Below are positions 39,136-48,413 of a stretch of 64,000 bases of DNA, in pieces. Below the pieces are notes generated by a model. The model saw only the letters and a program-made list of their open reading frames with translations, did not search any database and had not been told where the DNA came from. Position 1 is the stretch's first letter. Each line of letters begins with the position of its first letter. The position numbers were made by a program, and so were the translations under genes. This DNA comes from Streptomyces fragilis (GTDB lineage: Bacteria; Actinomycetota; Actinomycetes; Streptomycetales; Streptomycetaceae), in assembly GCF_003112515.1 (NCBI RefSeq), contig NZ_BEVZ01000004.1:930001-994000 (forward strand), read 5' to 3'.

Positions 39136-40069
39136 TCTCGCGAAGCGGGGCGTGAGTCGCACCCTGCCGGGTATGGCGGCACTCCTCCTCCTGCCCGCCT
39201 GCCAGGCGGCCCCGTCCCCGGCCACGACCGACCGCGCCCCCTTCGCCCAGGAGGTGGTCGACCTGCGGGCACACGTCCTGGCCTACACGGACGCCCTCGA
39301 CCCCGACGACGACTACGGGCCGCCCGACCCCGAGACCCGGCGACGGCTGGCCCGCGGTGTCGGGCTGGTCCTCGACGGCAGGCCGAGGGAGGCCGCGGGC
39401 CCGCTGGGCGACGCCGGCTTCCGGCTGACCCGGCTGACGGACTCCGCCACCGGCCACAAGTACGACGAGATCGCCGCCGCCGGCCGCGGCGACGCGGAGC
39501 AGTGGGGCCGGCTGTACCTGCACGCGGGCGTCACCCCGCGCTGGAGCGTCCAGGTGCCGCACCCCGTCTCGGACCGTGACACCGAGAACCTGGGCGTGCG
39601 GCTGCTGGAGTCGGGCCGCGCGGGCGCCCTGGTCCTGGCCGGCGCCCACCGCGGCGCGGGCGGCGAGGGGGCCGCGGACGTCGCCCACCGGGAGGACAGC
39701 GCCTTCCACACCGTCGTGCTGCAGTTGCAGGAACGTGGCGTCCCCGGCCTCCAACTGCACGGCTTCGCGAGCGGCGGCGACCGCCCTTACGAGGCGGTCG
39801 TCTCCACCGGCAGGGGGCAGACCGCGCTGCCGGAACTGACCGCCCTCGCCGACCGGCTCGATGCCGACGGGCTGCGGGTCTGCCGCGGCTGGGCGGCGCG
39901 CTGCCCGCTGGAGGGCACCGGCAACGTCCAGGGCCGCGCCGCCGAGCGGCAGCACACGGCCTTCGTCCACCTGGAGCTCGACAGGGACAGCCGTCGCGCC
40001 GGGGAACCGGAGGGCGAGGCCGTCCGCCAGAACCTCCGCGAGCTGCTGTCCGGCTGGGCGGACGCCTGA
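39107..40069 (+). CDS. Lipoprotein of unknown function, divergent from capA
   Basis: 320 residues (GTG 39152 is an alternative start giving 305). The hydrophobic LPGMAALLLLPAC is a lipobox. The body has LDPDDDYGPPDPETRRRLARG near the front and a nucleotide- or sugar-enzyme-like alpha-beta pattern (VLAGAHRGAGGEG, DSAFHTVVLQLQERGVPGLQLHGFA). The segment VLAGAHRG and the later FHTVVLQLQ suggest a relation to secreted hydrolases, but no family is recognised. It shares the capA promoter region and may serve the same surface polymer. Confidence 0.7.
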   Translation: MRTFITRWSHLAKRGVSRTLPGMAALLLLPACQAAPSPATTDRAPFAQEVVDLRAHVLAYTDALDPDDDYGPPDPETRRRLARGVGLVLDGRPREAAGPLGDAGFRLTRLTDSATGHKYDEIAAAGRGDAEQWGRLYLHAGVTPRWSVQVPHPVSDRDTENLGVRLLESGRAGALVLAGAHRGAGGEGAADVAHREDSAFHTVVLQLQERGVPGLQLHGFASGGDRPYEAVVSTGRGQTALPELTALADRLDADGLRVCRGWAARCPLEGTGNVQGRAAERQHTAFVHLELDRDSRRAGEPEGEAVRQNLRELLSGWADA

Positions 40070-40080
40070 CCGGGTGCCGG

Positions 40081-40959
40081 TCAGTCGCAGGTGACGCAGC
40101 CCTCGACCGCCGCCGCGCCCGGCAGCGTGCGCCGGTTGCGGGCGGCCAGGTTGCGCGCGGCGAGCTGGTCGTCGGCCGGGTAGCCGACCTCCTCCAGCGT
40201 CAGCCCGTGCGGCCGCACCACGTGCACCGCGGAGTCCCGGACCCCGGCGGCCAGCACCTTCCCGGGCCACTCCACCGGCCGGTGCCCGTCGCCGACGAAC
40301 AGCAGCGCGCCGATCAGCGAGCGCACCATGTTGTGGCAGAAGGCGTCCGCCCGCACCGTCGCGGTGACGATCCCGTCGTCCCCGCGCACCAGGCTGAGCT
40401 CCTGGAGGGTGCGGATGGTGGTCGCCCCCTCCCGCTTCTTGCAGTAGGCGGCGAAGTCGTGCTCGCCCAGCAGCGCCTTGGCGGCCTCGTTCATCGCGGC
40501 CACGTCCAGCGGCCAGTCGTGCCAGAGCACGTGGCCCCGCAGCAGCGGGTCGACGCCGCCGGGGGCGTCGGTGACCCGGTAGGCGTAGCGGCGCCAGATC
40601 GCCGAGAACCGCGCGTCGAAGCCGGCGGGCGCCTCGACGGCCGACCAGATCCGCACGTCCCGCGAGAGCCGGCCGGCGAGCCGCTTGAGCAGCTTCTCCC
40701 GGTGCTCGGCCCACAGCTCCCGGGGCAGGTCCACGTGGGCCACCTGGCCGCGGGCGTGCACCCCGGCGTCGGTGCGGCCGGCCACCGTCAGCTCGTACGT
40801 GGTGTCGCGCGACCGGGTCACCGTGCGCAGCGCGTCCTCGATCTCGCCCTGCACGGTCCGCTTCCCGCCGGCCTGCTTGGCCCAGCCGTGGAAGTCCGTG
40901 CCGTCGTACGACAGGTCCAGCCGCACCCGGACGAAACCGGGCTGTACTTCGTCGCTCAC
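40081..40959 (-). CDS. truA: tRNA pseudouridine(38-40) synthase
   Basis: Isomerises U38-U40 in the anticodon arm. 292 residues with catalytic Asp in AGRTDAGVHARGQVAH (about 62-77), the opening RVRLDLSYDGTDFHGWAKQ and FCHNMVRSLIGAL. The C-terminal 20 residues (ending GCVTCD) are a local extension. GTG start at 40959. Usual position at the end of the alpha operon, but here behind a strong terminator 3' of rplQ. Confidence 0.96.
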   Translation of the reverse strand: MSDEVQPGFVRVRLDLSYDGTDFHGWAKQAGGKRTVQGEIEDALRTVTRSRDTTYELTVAGRTDAGVHARGQVAHVDLPRELWAEHREKLLKRLAGRLSRDVRIWSAVEAPAGFDARFSAIWRRYAYRVTDAPGGVDPLLRGHVLWHDWPLDVAAMNEAAKALLGEHDFAAYCKKREGATTIRTLQELSLVRGDDGIVTATVRADAFCHNMVRSLIGALLFVGDGHRPVEWPGKVLAAGVRDSAVHVVRPHGLTLEEVGYPADDQLAARNLAARNRRTLPGAAAVEGCVTCD

Positions 40960-40990
40960 CCTTCGATCCTCTCAGGTACCGGCATGCGAA

Positions 40991-41021
40991 AGCGGGCCCG
41001 CCCCGGAAGGGCGGGCCCGCT
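40991..41021 (-). terminator. Terminator downstream of rplQ
   Basis: AGCGGGCCCGCCC (40991-41003) pairs perfectly with 41009-41021 (13 bp), loop CGGAA. It separates the alpha operon from truA. Confidence 0.85.
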
Positions 41022-41061
41022 CTCAGGAGGCGTCAGCCCCGGAACTCCTCAGGCGCGGGCC

Positions 41062-41565
41062 TCAGGCGTCCTTGGACTCCTCGGCCGGGGCCTCGGTGGT
41101 CTCGGCGGCCTCGTTCGTCCCGGTCTGCTCGGCGTCCTTCTCGGAGGACTCCTTGACCGCACGCTTCGTGGCGGCCTCGGCCTCACCGGTGGCCTGCTGG
41201 GCCACGGTCAGGGCCTCGACCAGCTCGATGACGGCCATGGGCGCGTTGTCGCCACGGCGGTTACCGATCTTGGTGATGCGCGTGTAACCACCGGGGCGGT
41301 TCTCGTAGCGCGGGCCGATCTCGGTGAAGAGCGTGTGGACGATGCTCTTGTCCGTGATCACCGAGAGCACCTGGCGGCGGTTGTGAAGGTCGCCCTTCTT
41401 CGCCTTGGTGATCAGACGCTCGGCGTACGGGCGCAGACGGCGCGCCTTCGTCTCCGTGGTGGTGATGCGGCCGTGCTCGAAGAGGCTCTTCGCGAGGTTC
41501 GCGAGGAGCAGCTTCTCGTGCGCGGCGCTGCCGCCCAGACGGGCACCCTTGGCGGGCTTCGGCAT
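41062..41565 (-). CDS. rplQ: 50S ribosomal protein L17
   Basis: 167 residues. The L17 core (MPKPAKGARLGGSAAHEKLL to about 117) is followed by a C-terminal acidic/Ala extension of about 50 residues (EEAETTEAP-like, ending EESKDA) typical of streptomycetes. Last gene of the infA-rpmJ-rpsM-rpsK-rpoA-rplQ unit, 123 bases after rpoA. Confidence 0.97.
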   Translation of the reverse strand: MPKPAKGARLGGSAAHEKLLLANLAKSLFEHGRITTTETKARRLRPYAERLITKAKKGDLHNRRQVLSVITDKSIVHTLFTEIGPRYENRPGGYTRITKIGNRRGDNAPMAVIELVEALTVAQQATGEAEAATKRAVKESSEKDAEQTGTNEAAETTEAPAEESKDA

Positions 41566-41688
41566 TTCTTCTCCTAGGTGTCTGCTCCGGCCGTATCAGG
41601 TACCGGAGTCAGTATCCGAGCGGGCGGTCGCCCGTCGAAGACCCGCGCCCCCGAGGGGACGCGGGAAGTACGGCTGTCGTGACCGGAC

Positions 41689-42711
41689 TCAGTACTGCTC
41701 GGTCTCGACGAACCCGGCGTCCGAGTCGTCGTCGGCGCCGAAGGCGTCGGCGGCGGCGGTCGGGTCGAATCCGGGCGGGCTGTCCTTGAGGGCCAGGCCC
41801 ATGCCGGCCAGCTTCGCCTTGACCTCGTCGATGGACTTCGCACCGAAGTTGCGGATGTCCAGCAGGTCGGCCTCGGAGCGGGCGACGAGCTCACCCACGG
41901 AGTGGATGCCCTCGCGCTTGAGGCAGTTGTACGACCGGACGGTGAGCTCGAGCTCCTCGATCGGCAGCGCCAGGTCGGCGGCCAGGGCGGCGTCCGTCGG
42001 GGACGGGCCCATGTCGATGCCCTCGGCGTCGACGTTGAGCTCGCGGGCCAGACCGAACAGCTCGACCAGGGTCTTGCCGGCCGACGCCATGGCGTCGCGC
42101 GGGCGCATGGCCTGCTTGGTCTCGACGTCGACGATCAGCTTGTCGAAGTCGGTGCGCTGCTCGACTCGGGTCGCCTCGACCTTGTAGGTGACCTTGAGGA
42201 CCGGCGAGTAGATCGAGTCGACCGGGATGCGGCCGATCTCCTGGCCGGCCTGCTTGTTCTGGACGGCGGAGACGTAGCCGCGACCGCGCTCGACGGTCAG
42301 CTCCATCTCCAGCTTGCCCTTGCCGTTCAGCGAGGCCAGAACCAGGTCGGGGTTGTGCACCTCGACACCGGCCGGGGGCGCGATGTCGGCGGCGGTGACC
42401 AGACCCGGGCCCTGCTTGCGCAGGTACATCACGACCGGCTCGTCGTGCTCCGAGGAGACGACCAGCTGCTTGATGTTGAGGATCAGGTCGGTGACGTCCT
42501 CCTTGACGCCCGGCACGGTGGTGAACTCGTGCAGCACGCCGTCGACGCGGATGGACGTGACCGCCGCACCCGGGATCGAGGACAGGAGGGTACGGCGCAG
42601 GGAGTTGCCGAGGGTGTAACCGAAGCCCGGCTCCAGCGGCTCGATCACGAACCGGGAGCGGAATTCGTCGACGACCTCTTCGGTCAACGAGGGACGCTGA
42701 GCGATCAGCAT
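41689..42711 (-). CDS. rpoA: DNA-directed RNA polymerase subunit alpha
   Basis: 340 residues: N-terminal assembly domain (FVIEPLEPGFGYTLGNSLRR, LSSIPGAAVTSI), linker, and C-terminal domain that contacts UP elements and activators (LDIRNFGAKSIDEVKAKL). The tail after the C-terminal domain is acidic (FGADDDSDAGF). ATG at 42711. There is no rpsD between rpsK and rpoA, as expected for Streptomyces. Confidence 0.98.
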   Translation of the reverse strand: MLIAQRPSLTEEVVDEFRSRFVIEPLEPGFGYTLGNSLRRTLLSSIPGAAVTSIRVDGVLHEFTTVPGVKEDVTDLILNIKQLVVSSEHDEPVVMYLRKQGPGLVTAADIAPPAGVEVHNPDLVLASLNGKGKLEMELTVERGRGYVSAVQNKQAGQEIGRIPVDSIYSPVLKVTYKVEATRVEQRTDFDKLIVDVETKQAMRPRDAMASAGKTLVELFGLARELNVDAEGIDMGPSPTDAALAADLALPIEELELTVRSYNCLKREGIHSVGELVARSEADLLDIRNFGAKSIDEVKAKLAGMGLALKDSPPGFDPTAAADAFGADDDSDAGFVETEQY

Positions 42712-42863
42712 TCTTGGATCAGATCCTTCTTTCGTGGACGCCCGCTATTTGACGCCCGACGGAACCGCACCCGGCAGGAGGTGCGGGTAATGCAAGGGTA
42801 CGGGCGGCACGTCCCCTTTCGGAGGCGTACCGCCCGGTCCCTCAAGCCCTCACGGGCGCCGGA

Positions 42864-43268
42864 TCAGACGCGACGGCGCTTGGGGGGACGGCAGCCGTTG
42901 TGCGGCGTGGGGGTGACGTCCTGGATCGAACCCACCTCGAGGCCGGTGGCCTGGAGGGAGCGGATCGCGGTCTCGCGGCCGGAGCCGGGACCCTTGACGA
43001 AGACGTCGACCTTGCGCATGCCGTGCTCCTGCGCGCGGCGCGCGGCCGACTCGGCGGCCATCTGCGCGGCGAACGGGGTGGACTTGCGCGAGCCCTTGAA
43101 GCCGACGTGGCCGGCGGAGGCCCAGGAGATCACGTTGCCGGACGGGTCCGTGATCGAGACGATCGTGTTGTTGAACGTGCTCTTGATGTGCGCGTGGCCG
43201 TGAGCGACGTTCTTCTTTTCCTTGCGGCGCACCTTCTTGGCAGCGCCCTGACGTCCCTTGGGGGGCAT
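42864..43268 (-). CDS. rpsK: 30S ribosomal protein S11
   Basis: 134 residues with KKNVAHGHAHIKSTFNNTIV, the rRNA-contact segment GPGSGRETAIRSLQATGLEV and the end TPTPHNGCRPPKRRRV. ATG at 43268; 65 bases after rpsM. Confidence 0.98.
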   Translation of the reverse strand: MPPKGRQGAAKKVRRKEKKNVAHGHAHIKSTFNNTIVSITDPSGNVISWASAGHVGFKGSRKSTPFAAQMAAESAARRAQEHGMRKVDVFVKGPGSGRETAIRSLQATGLEVGSIQDVTPTPHNGCRPPKRRRV

Positions 43269-43333
43269 GTCTTATCTCCTACGGGAGGTGGTCGGTCCTA
43301 CAGCGAAGACCGTGGACAGTCGTCCGCTGCGGA

Positions 43334-43714
43334 CTACTTCTTGCCCGGCTTCTTCTTGCCGGCGATGGCGCGACGCGGGCCCTTGCGGGTGCGGGCGTTC
43401 GTGCTGGTGCGCTGACCGCGGACCGGCAGGCCACGACGGTGACGCAGACCCTGGTACGAGCCGATCTCGACCTTGCGGCGGATGTCGGCCTGAACCTCGC
43501 GACGGAGGTCACCCTCGGTCTTGATGTTCGCGTCCACGTACTCGCGGATCGCGACGAGCTGCTCCTCGGAGAGGTCGCGAACGCGGACGTTCGGGTCGAT
43601 GCCCGTCGCGGCCAGCGTCTGCTGGGACAGGGTCCGGCCGATGCCGAACACGTAGGTGAGGGCGACCTCCACGCGCTTTTCGCGCGGGATGTCAACACCG
43701 GAAACGCGTGCCAT
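43334..43714 (-). CDS. rpsM: 30S ribosomal protein S13
   Basis: 126 residues opening ARVSGVDIPREKRVEVAL, with YQGLRHRRGLPVRGQRT and the basic tail KGPRRAIAGKKKPGKK that reaches tRNA in the head of 30S. ATG at 43714. A 205-bp spacer with no gene separates it from rpmJ. Confidence 0.98.
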   Translation of the reverse strand: MARVSGVDIPREKRVEVALTYVFGIGRTLSQQTLAATGIDPNVRVRDLSEEQLVAIREYVDANIKTEGDLRREVQADIRRKVEIGSYQGLRHRRGLPVRGQRTSTNARTRKGPRRAIAGKKKPGKK

Positions 43715-43919
43715 TCAATGGCTCCAGTTGGTTGTCGGAGGTCTGCGGCAGGACCGCCTCCCGCCCGCCGTCCCCCGTCGATGCACGGGGTCGGTACGGG
43801 ACGGGTCCCCGGCCTCCGACCGGGGGTGTCGGAACCGACAGAGCGGTTCCGGGTCCTGCGTATGACATTTTGCTCGCGTCGCGCGAAGACTCTGCGGAAG
43901 CAGAGGGGAGGTCAGTGCG

Positions 43920-44033
43920 TCAGCCCTGGCGCTGCTTGTGGCGCGGGTTCTCGCAGATGACCATGACCCGACCGTGACGGCGGATCACCCTGCACTTGTC
44001 GCAGATCTTCTTGACGCTCGGCTTGACCTTCAT
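43920..44033 (-). CDS. rpmJ: 50S ribosomal protein L36 (zinc-binding C+ type)
   Basis: 37 residues, too short for most gene finders: MKVKPSVKKICDKCRVIRR, then VMVICENPRHKQRQG. The four zinc ligands CxxC, C and H are present. ATG at 44033, stop TGA at 43920-43922. It lies between infA and rpsM, its usual place. Confidence 0.96.
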   Translation of the reverse strand: MKVKPSVKKICDKCRVIRRHGRVMVICENPRHKQRQG

Positions 44034-44108
44034 GGGATGAGGTTCTCCGGGTCAGTGCCACCACCCGCGGACCGCCCAAGCCGGACGGCGCACGGAGTGC
44101 AGGCAGAT

Positions 44109-44330
44109 CTACTTGTACCGGTAGACGATCCGGCCACGCGTCAGGTCGTACGGAGACAGCTCCACCACGACCCGGTCGTCAGGGAGGATGCGGATGTAGT
44201 GCATGCGCATCTTGCCGCTGATGTGAGCCAGGACCTGGTGGCCGTTCTGGAGCTCGACCCTGAACATGGCGTTCGGCAGAGACTCGACGACAGTGCCCTC
44301 GATCTCGATGGCACCTTGCTTCTTGGCCAC
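44109..44330 (-). CDS. infA: Translation initiation factor IF-1
   Basis: 73 residues, one OB-fold (KKQGAIEIEGTVVESLPN, AHISGKMRMHYIRILPDD, DLTRGRIVYRYK). The GTG at 44330 gives the exact family length; GAAGGGCGAAGC is the ribosome site. First gene of the alpha-type operon; a promoter with a TAGACT box lies about 80 bases upstream. Confidence 0.97.
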   Translation of the reverse strand: MAKKQGAIEIEGTVVESLPNAMFRVELQNGHQVLAHISGKMRMHYIRILPDDRVVVELSPYDLTRGRIVYRYK

Positions 44331-44634
44331 GCTTCGCCCTTCGAATCGACTACCTTGATCGACTCCGCACGAAGCGCATGCAGGCATGCGGGTGCACGGG
44401 AGCCGACGAGTCAGTCTACGTCAGGGCACCCCGAAATACGAATCGGGGAAGAATGCCCCATCCGCGTGATCCTTATGCCCGATCGGGCGGACCAAACGCA
44501 TCGCGGGCCCTCCGCACACGCCGGGACACGCCGCACCCCCGCCGGGCGGGCGCGCGGCGCCGCGGGACGGGGGTGACGGGCGGGACGGGGGGTGACGGCC
44601 GGGCCGCCGGGCGGGGCGCCGCCGGGCGGTCCGG
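44331..44634. other. 304-bp spacer between map and infA
   Basis: No gene. It contains the infA promoter at the left and, next to the map stop, very GC-rich inverted and direct repeats (CCGCCCGGCGG twice within 44600-44634) that probably end the map transcript. Confidence 0.6.
44413..44442 (-). promoter_or_regulatory. infA-rpmJ-rpsM-rpsK-rpoA-rplQ promoter
   Basis: On the minus strand TTCGTA (44437-44442), 18 bases, TAGACT (44413-44418). The -10 is excellent, the -35 moderate. The -35 lies in a small inverted repeat (CCCCGA / TCGGGG). Confidence 0.6.
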
Positions 44635-45474
44635 TCAGGAGGCCAGCGGGTCCGGGGCCGCGGTGATCCCGTGCTCGGCCAGCTTGGCGCGGCCCGCGTC
44701 GGGGGCGGTGAGGACCAGGGGCCCCTGCTCGGTGAGCGCCACCGAGTGCTCCCAGTGCGAGGACCAGGTGCCGTCCGTGGTGATCACGGTCCAGTCGTCG
44801 GCGAGCACCTTCGTCTTCGGCGTGCCCAGCGACACCATCGGCTCGATGGCCAGGCAGAAGCCGGTGACCAGCTTCGGGCCCTTGCCGCGGCGCCGCTCGA
44901 CGTAGTTCAGCAGGTGCGGGTCCATGTGCATCTCGGTGCCGATGCCGTGGCCGCCGTAGTCCTCGACGATGCCGTACTTGCCGCCGCCCGGCTTCGGCTG
45001 GCGGCGGATGTACGTCTCGATCGCGCGGGAGACGTCGACCAGCCGGTTGCCCTGCTTCATGGCCGCGATGCCCGCCCACATCGACTCCTCGGTCACCCGG
45101 GAGAGCTCGTGCAGCTCGGGGAGGTGGCCGGAGCCCACGAAGCAGGTGTAGGCGGCGTCGGCGTGCCAGCCGTCGATGATCGCGCCGGCGTCGACGGAGA
45201 TGACGTCGCCGTCCTTGAGGACCACCTCGTCGGAGGGGATGCCGTGGACGACCACCTCGTTGACCGAGGTGCAGATCGTCGCGGGGAAGCCGCCGTACCC
45301 CAGGAAGTTCGACTTGGCGCCGTGCTCGGCCAGCACCTTGCGGGCCACCTCGTCCAGGTCCCGCGTCGTGGAACCGGGGACCGCTGCCTCCCGGGTGGCC
45401 GCGTGCACGGCGGCGACGACAAGCCCCGCCTCGCGCATCTTGGCGATCTGCTCCGGGGTCTTGATCTGCACCAT
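44635..45474 (-). CDS. map: Methionine aminopeptidase, type I
   Basis: Removes the initiator Met; 279 residues. The dinuclear metal site residues occur in the expected blocks: FVGSGHLPELHEL upstream, ISVDAGAIIDGWHADAAYT, GHGIGTEMHMDPHLLNY and CLAIEPMVSLGTPKT. ATG at 45474 (MVQIKTPEQIAKMREAG); longer upstream readings are rejected. In E. coli-type gene order map follows adk; here a strong terminator lies between them, so map should have its own promoter. Confidence 0.96.
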   Translation of the reverse strand: MVQIKTPEQIAKMREAGLVVAAVHAATREAAVPGSTTRDLDEVARKVLAEHGAKSNFLGYGGFPATICTSVNEVVVHGIPSDEVVLKDGDVISVDAGAIIDGWHADAAYTCFVGSGHLPELHELSRVTEESMWAGIAAMKQGNRLVDVSRAIETYIRRQPKPGGGKYGIVEDYGGHGIGTEMHMDPHLLNYVERRRGKGPKLVTGFCLAIEPMVSLGTPKTKVLADDWTVITTDGTWSSHWEHSVALTEQGPLVLTAPDAGRAKLAEHGITAAPDPLAS

Positions 45475-45642
45475 GAGCGCTACGGGCCTTTCTCCGCCGG
45501 GACCGACGTTTTCCGTCCTGTACGTACACCACCAACGATACGTGTTCCCTGCACCGGCCGTGACAGCCCGGTCCCGGGCGCGTACGGAGCGCACCGGAGG
45601 GCCGACGACACCCCGGGCCCGTCCGCCGGGCCCCGTACGACG

Positions 45643-45680
45643 CAGGACCGCGGCTCCCCCGGAGGGGAGCCGCGGTCCTG
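45643..45680 (-). terminator. Terminator downstream of adk
   Basis: A 17-bp perfect stem (45643-45659 with 45664-45680, CAGGACCGCGGCTCCCC) with tetraloop CGGA, 25 bases after the adk stop. Confidence 0.9.
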
Positions 45681-45704
45681 TGCAGCCGTGTGCGGGTGTG
45701 CGGG

Positions 45705-46358
45705 CTACTCGCCGGCCTTCAGCGCGGACATCGCCCGCGCCGTGACCTCGTCCACCTTGCCGAGCGCCTCGATCGTCACGACCAGGTCCTGCGCCCGGTA
45801 GTAGTCGATGATCGGCTCGGTCTGGGTGTGGTAGACCTCCAGGCGCTTGCGCACCGTGTCCTCGGTGTCGTCGTCCCGCTGGTACAGCTCACCGCCGCAG
45901 ACGTCGCAGACGCCGTCGGCCTTCGGCGGGTTGTAGGTGGCGTGGAAGACGTGCGCCGAGTCCTTGCGGCAGATGCGCCGGCCGGCGATCCGCTTCACGA
46001 TCTCGTCCTCGGGAACCTCGAGGTCCAGCACCGCGTCCAGCTTCATGCCGCTCTCGGAGAGCATCCCGTCCAGCGCCTCGGCCTGCGAGACGTTGCGCGG
46101 GAAGCCGTCGAGGAGGAAGCCGTGCGCGGCGTCCGCCTGCTCCATGCGGTCCTTGGCCATCGCGATGGTGACCTCGTCCGGTACCAGGTCGCCCTTGTCC
46201 ATGTACGACTTCGCCAGCTTGCCCAGCTCCGTCTGCTGGCCGATGTTGGCCCGGAACAGGTCGCCCGTGGAGATGTGCGGGATGGAGAGGTTCCCGGCCA
46301 GGAACGCGGCCTGCGTTCCCTTACCGGCACCAGGCGGCCCGACGAGGACGATTCGCAT
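45705..46358 (-). CDS. adk: Adenylate kinase
   Basis: Interconverts AMP + ATP with 2 ADP. 217 residues: P-loop GPPGAGKGTQAA (7-18), GDLFRAN, DGFPRNVSQAEALD and the LID starting GRRICRKDSAHVFH. The LID holds three Cys (RRIC, VCDVC) rather than a complete four-Cys zinc set. The ATG overlaps the secY stop by one base (TGATG). Confidence 0.97.
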   Translation of the reverse strand: MRIVLVGPPGAGKGTQAAFLAGNLSIPHISTGDLFRANIGQQTELGKLAKSYMDKGDLVPDEVTIAMAKDRMEQADAAHGFLLDGFPRNVSQAEALDGMLSESGMKLDAVLDLEVPEDEIVKRIAGRRICRKDSAHVFHATYNPPKADGVCDVCGGELYQRDDDTEDTVRKRLEVYHTQTEPIIDYYRAQDLVVTIEALGKVDEVTARAMSALKAGE

Positions 46359-47674
46359 CAGCGGAGGAACCCTTCGTAATTGCGCTGCTGGAGCTGGCTC
46401 TCGATCTGCTTCACCGTCTCGAGGCCCACACCCACGATGATCAGGATGCTGGTGCCGCCGAAGGGGAAGTTCTGGTTTGCCCCGAAACCAACCAACGCCA
46501 TCGTCGGCACGAGAGCGATCAGACCCAAGTACAGCGAACCCGGCCAGGTGATCCGGTTGAGCACGTAGCTCAGGTACTCAGCGGTCGGTCGGCCAGCCCG
46601 GATGCCCGGGATGAACCCACCATACTTCTTCATGTTGTCGGCCACTTCTTCGGGGTTGAAGGTGATGGCCACGTAGAAGAAGGCGAAGAAGACGATCAGC
46701 AGGAAGTACAGGGAGATGTAAATCGGGTCATTACCCGTCACCAGGTGTGCCTGGATCCAGCTCTTCCAGCCGGAGTTGCCGCTGGAGAACTGCGCCACCA
46801 GCGCCGGGATGTAGAGCAGCGACGAGGCGAAGATGACCGGGATCACACCCGCCTGGTTGACCTTGAGCGGAATGTACGTCGAGGTGCCGCCGTAGGAACG
46901 ACGGCCGATCATGCGCTTCGCGTACTGGACGGGAATGCGGCGCTGCGCCTGCTCGACGAAGACCACCAGGCCGACCATGACGAAGCCCACCAGCAGCACG
47001 GTGCCGAACTCGATCCAGCCGTCGGCCAGGGTGCCCGACTCCTTGATCGCCCACAGCGCGGCCGGGAAGGTCGCGGCGATCGAGATGAACATCAGGATCG
47101 ACATGCCGTTGCCGATGCCGCGGTCGGTGACCAGCTCGCCCAGCCACATGACGACGGCGGTGCCGGCGGTCATGGTGAGGACCATGATGACGGTGGTGAA
47201 GATCGAGCGGTCCGGGACGATCTGGCCGGCCACGGAGCAGCCGCTGAACAGCGCGCCGCTGCGGGCCGTCGCGACCAGGCCGGTGCCCTGCAGCACGGCC
47301 AGCGCGATCGTCAGGTAGCGGGTGTACTGCGTGATCTTCGCCGTACCGGACTGGCCCTCCTTCTTGAGGGCCTCGAGCCGCGGGATCACGACGGTCAGCA
47401 GCTGCAGAATGATGCTCGCCGTGATGTACGGCATGATGCCGAGCGCGAAGATCGTGATCTGCAGCAGCGCACCACCGCTGAACATGTTGACCAGACCGAA
47501 GAGCCCGGCGGACTTGCCTGCCGCCTGCTCCACGCAGATCTGGACGTTCTGATAGTTCACGCCAGGGATCGGCACGTGCGTACCGACGCGGTAGACGACG
47601 ATGATGCCGAGCGTGAAGAGCAGCTTCTTGCGCAGGTCGGGCGTCTTGAACGCCCGGGCGAACGCGGTGAGCAC
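46358..47674 (-). CDS. secY: Preprotein translocase subunit SecY
   Basis: Central channel of the Sec machine; 438 residues and ten membrane helices. Recognisable blocks are YRVGTHVPIPGVNY, LGIMPYITASIILQLL, KRMIGRRSYGGTSTYIPLKVNQAGVIPVIFASSL and GFIPGIRAGRPTAEYL. The start at 47674 has the ribosome site GGAGGCACC. First gene of a secY-adk unit that begins after the rplO/secY hairpin. Confidence 0.98.
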   Translation of the reverse strand: MLTAFARAFKTPDLRKKLLFTLGIIVVYRVGTHVPIPGVNYQNVQICVEQAAGKSAGLFGLVNMFSGGALLQITIFALGIMPYITASIILQLLTVVIPRLEALKKEGQSGTAKITQYTRYLTIALAVLQGTGLVATARSGALFSGCSVAGQIVPDRSIFTTVIMVLTMTAGTAVVMWLGELVTDRGIGNGMSILMFISIAATFPAALWAIKESGTLADGWIEFGTVLLVGFVMVGLVVFVEQAQRRIPVQYAKRMIGRRSYGGTSTYIPLKVNQAGVIPVIFASSLLYIPALVAQFSSGNSGWKSWIQAHLVTGNDPIYISLYFLLIVFFAFFYVAITFNPEEVADNMKKYGGFIPGIRAGRPTAEYLSYVLNRITWPGSLYLGLIALVPTMALVGFGANQNFPFGGTSILIIVGVGLETVKQIESQLQQRNYEGFLR

Positions 47675-47955
47675 GGTGCCTCCTGCGACCCCCGCGCAAC
47701 TGCGTCAAGGGTGACGGTCTTGAGGATCGACAAATACCAAACGATGTAACGGGCCGCCGCCGCTTCGAGTGCCCGGTGCGCCGTACGGGTGCACTGGTCG
47801 AAGGGTGGCAGTGGAGGTCACCTTACCGGCGACACCAACCCCTTAGGAACGACCAACCGGGGATACCCCATTTGTGGGGCACCCCCGGTCGGGAACGCTC
47901 GGGTCACATGGACATCAGCCGGACATCTTTACGACGTCGGCCCGTCCGGAACTCG
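47675..47955. other. 281-bp spacer between rplO and secY
   Basis: No gene. It contains a terminator-like hairpin at 47856-47889 and an AT-richer stretch (around 47735-47752) that probably holds the secY promoter, but no confident -35/-10 pair was found. Confidence 0.5.
47856..47889 (-). terminator. Hairpin at the rplO/secY border
   Basis: 47856-47869 pairs with 47876-47889 over 14 positions (12 Watson-Crick, 2 G-T), loop of six A/T-rich bases. It would end the spc operon at rplO on the minus strand. Confidence 0.6.
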
Positions 47956-48411
47956 TCAGACGAGCTCGGTGACCGTACCGCCGGCGGCGGTGATCTTCTC
48001 CTTGGCGGAGCCGGAGACGGCGTCGACCGTCACCTGCAGCGCCACGGAGATCTCGCCCTGGCCCAGGACCTTGACGAGCTGGTTCTTGCGGACGGCACCC
48101 TTGTCGACCAGGTCGGCAACGGTGACCTCCCCACCCTCGGGGTAGAGGGCGGCGAGCTTGTCCAGGTTCACGACCTGGAACTCGGTCTTGAAGGGGTTCT
48201 TGAAGCCCTTCAGCTTCGGGAGACGCATGTGGAGGGGCATCTGGCCACCCTCGAAGCGCTCCGGAACCTGGTAACGGGCCTTCGTGCCCTTGGTACCACG
48301 ACCGGCCGTCTTACCCTTCGACGCCTCACCACGACCCACACGGGTCTTGGCGGTCTTGGCGCCCGGGGCGGGACGGAGGTTGTGGATCTTGAGCGGGTTC
48401 TGCTCCGCCAT
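47956..48411 (-). CDS. rplO: 50S ribosomal protein L15
   Basis: 151 residues: LKIHNLRPAPGAKTAKTRVGRGEASKGKTAGRGTKG at the N-terminus (rRNA-binding Gly/Lys/Arg-rich arm), GGQMPLHMRLPKLKGF, and the globular end VDAVSGSAKEKITAAGG. ATG at 48411, 2 bases after rpmD. Confidence 0.97.
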   Translation of the reverse strand: MAEQNPLKIHNLRPAPGAKTAKTRVGRGEASKGKTAGRGTKGTKARYQVPERFEGGQMPLHMRLPKLKGFKNPFKTEFQVVNLDKLAALYPEGGEVTVADLVDKGAVRKNQLVKVLGQGEISVALQVTVDAVSGSAKEKITAAGGTVTELV

Positions 48412-48413
48412 GA

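Noticed and set aside
45475..45642. A defined promoter for map
   Set aside because: One must exist because a strong terminator precedes it, but no hexamer pair with acceptable spacing was found.
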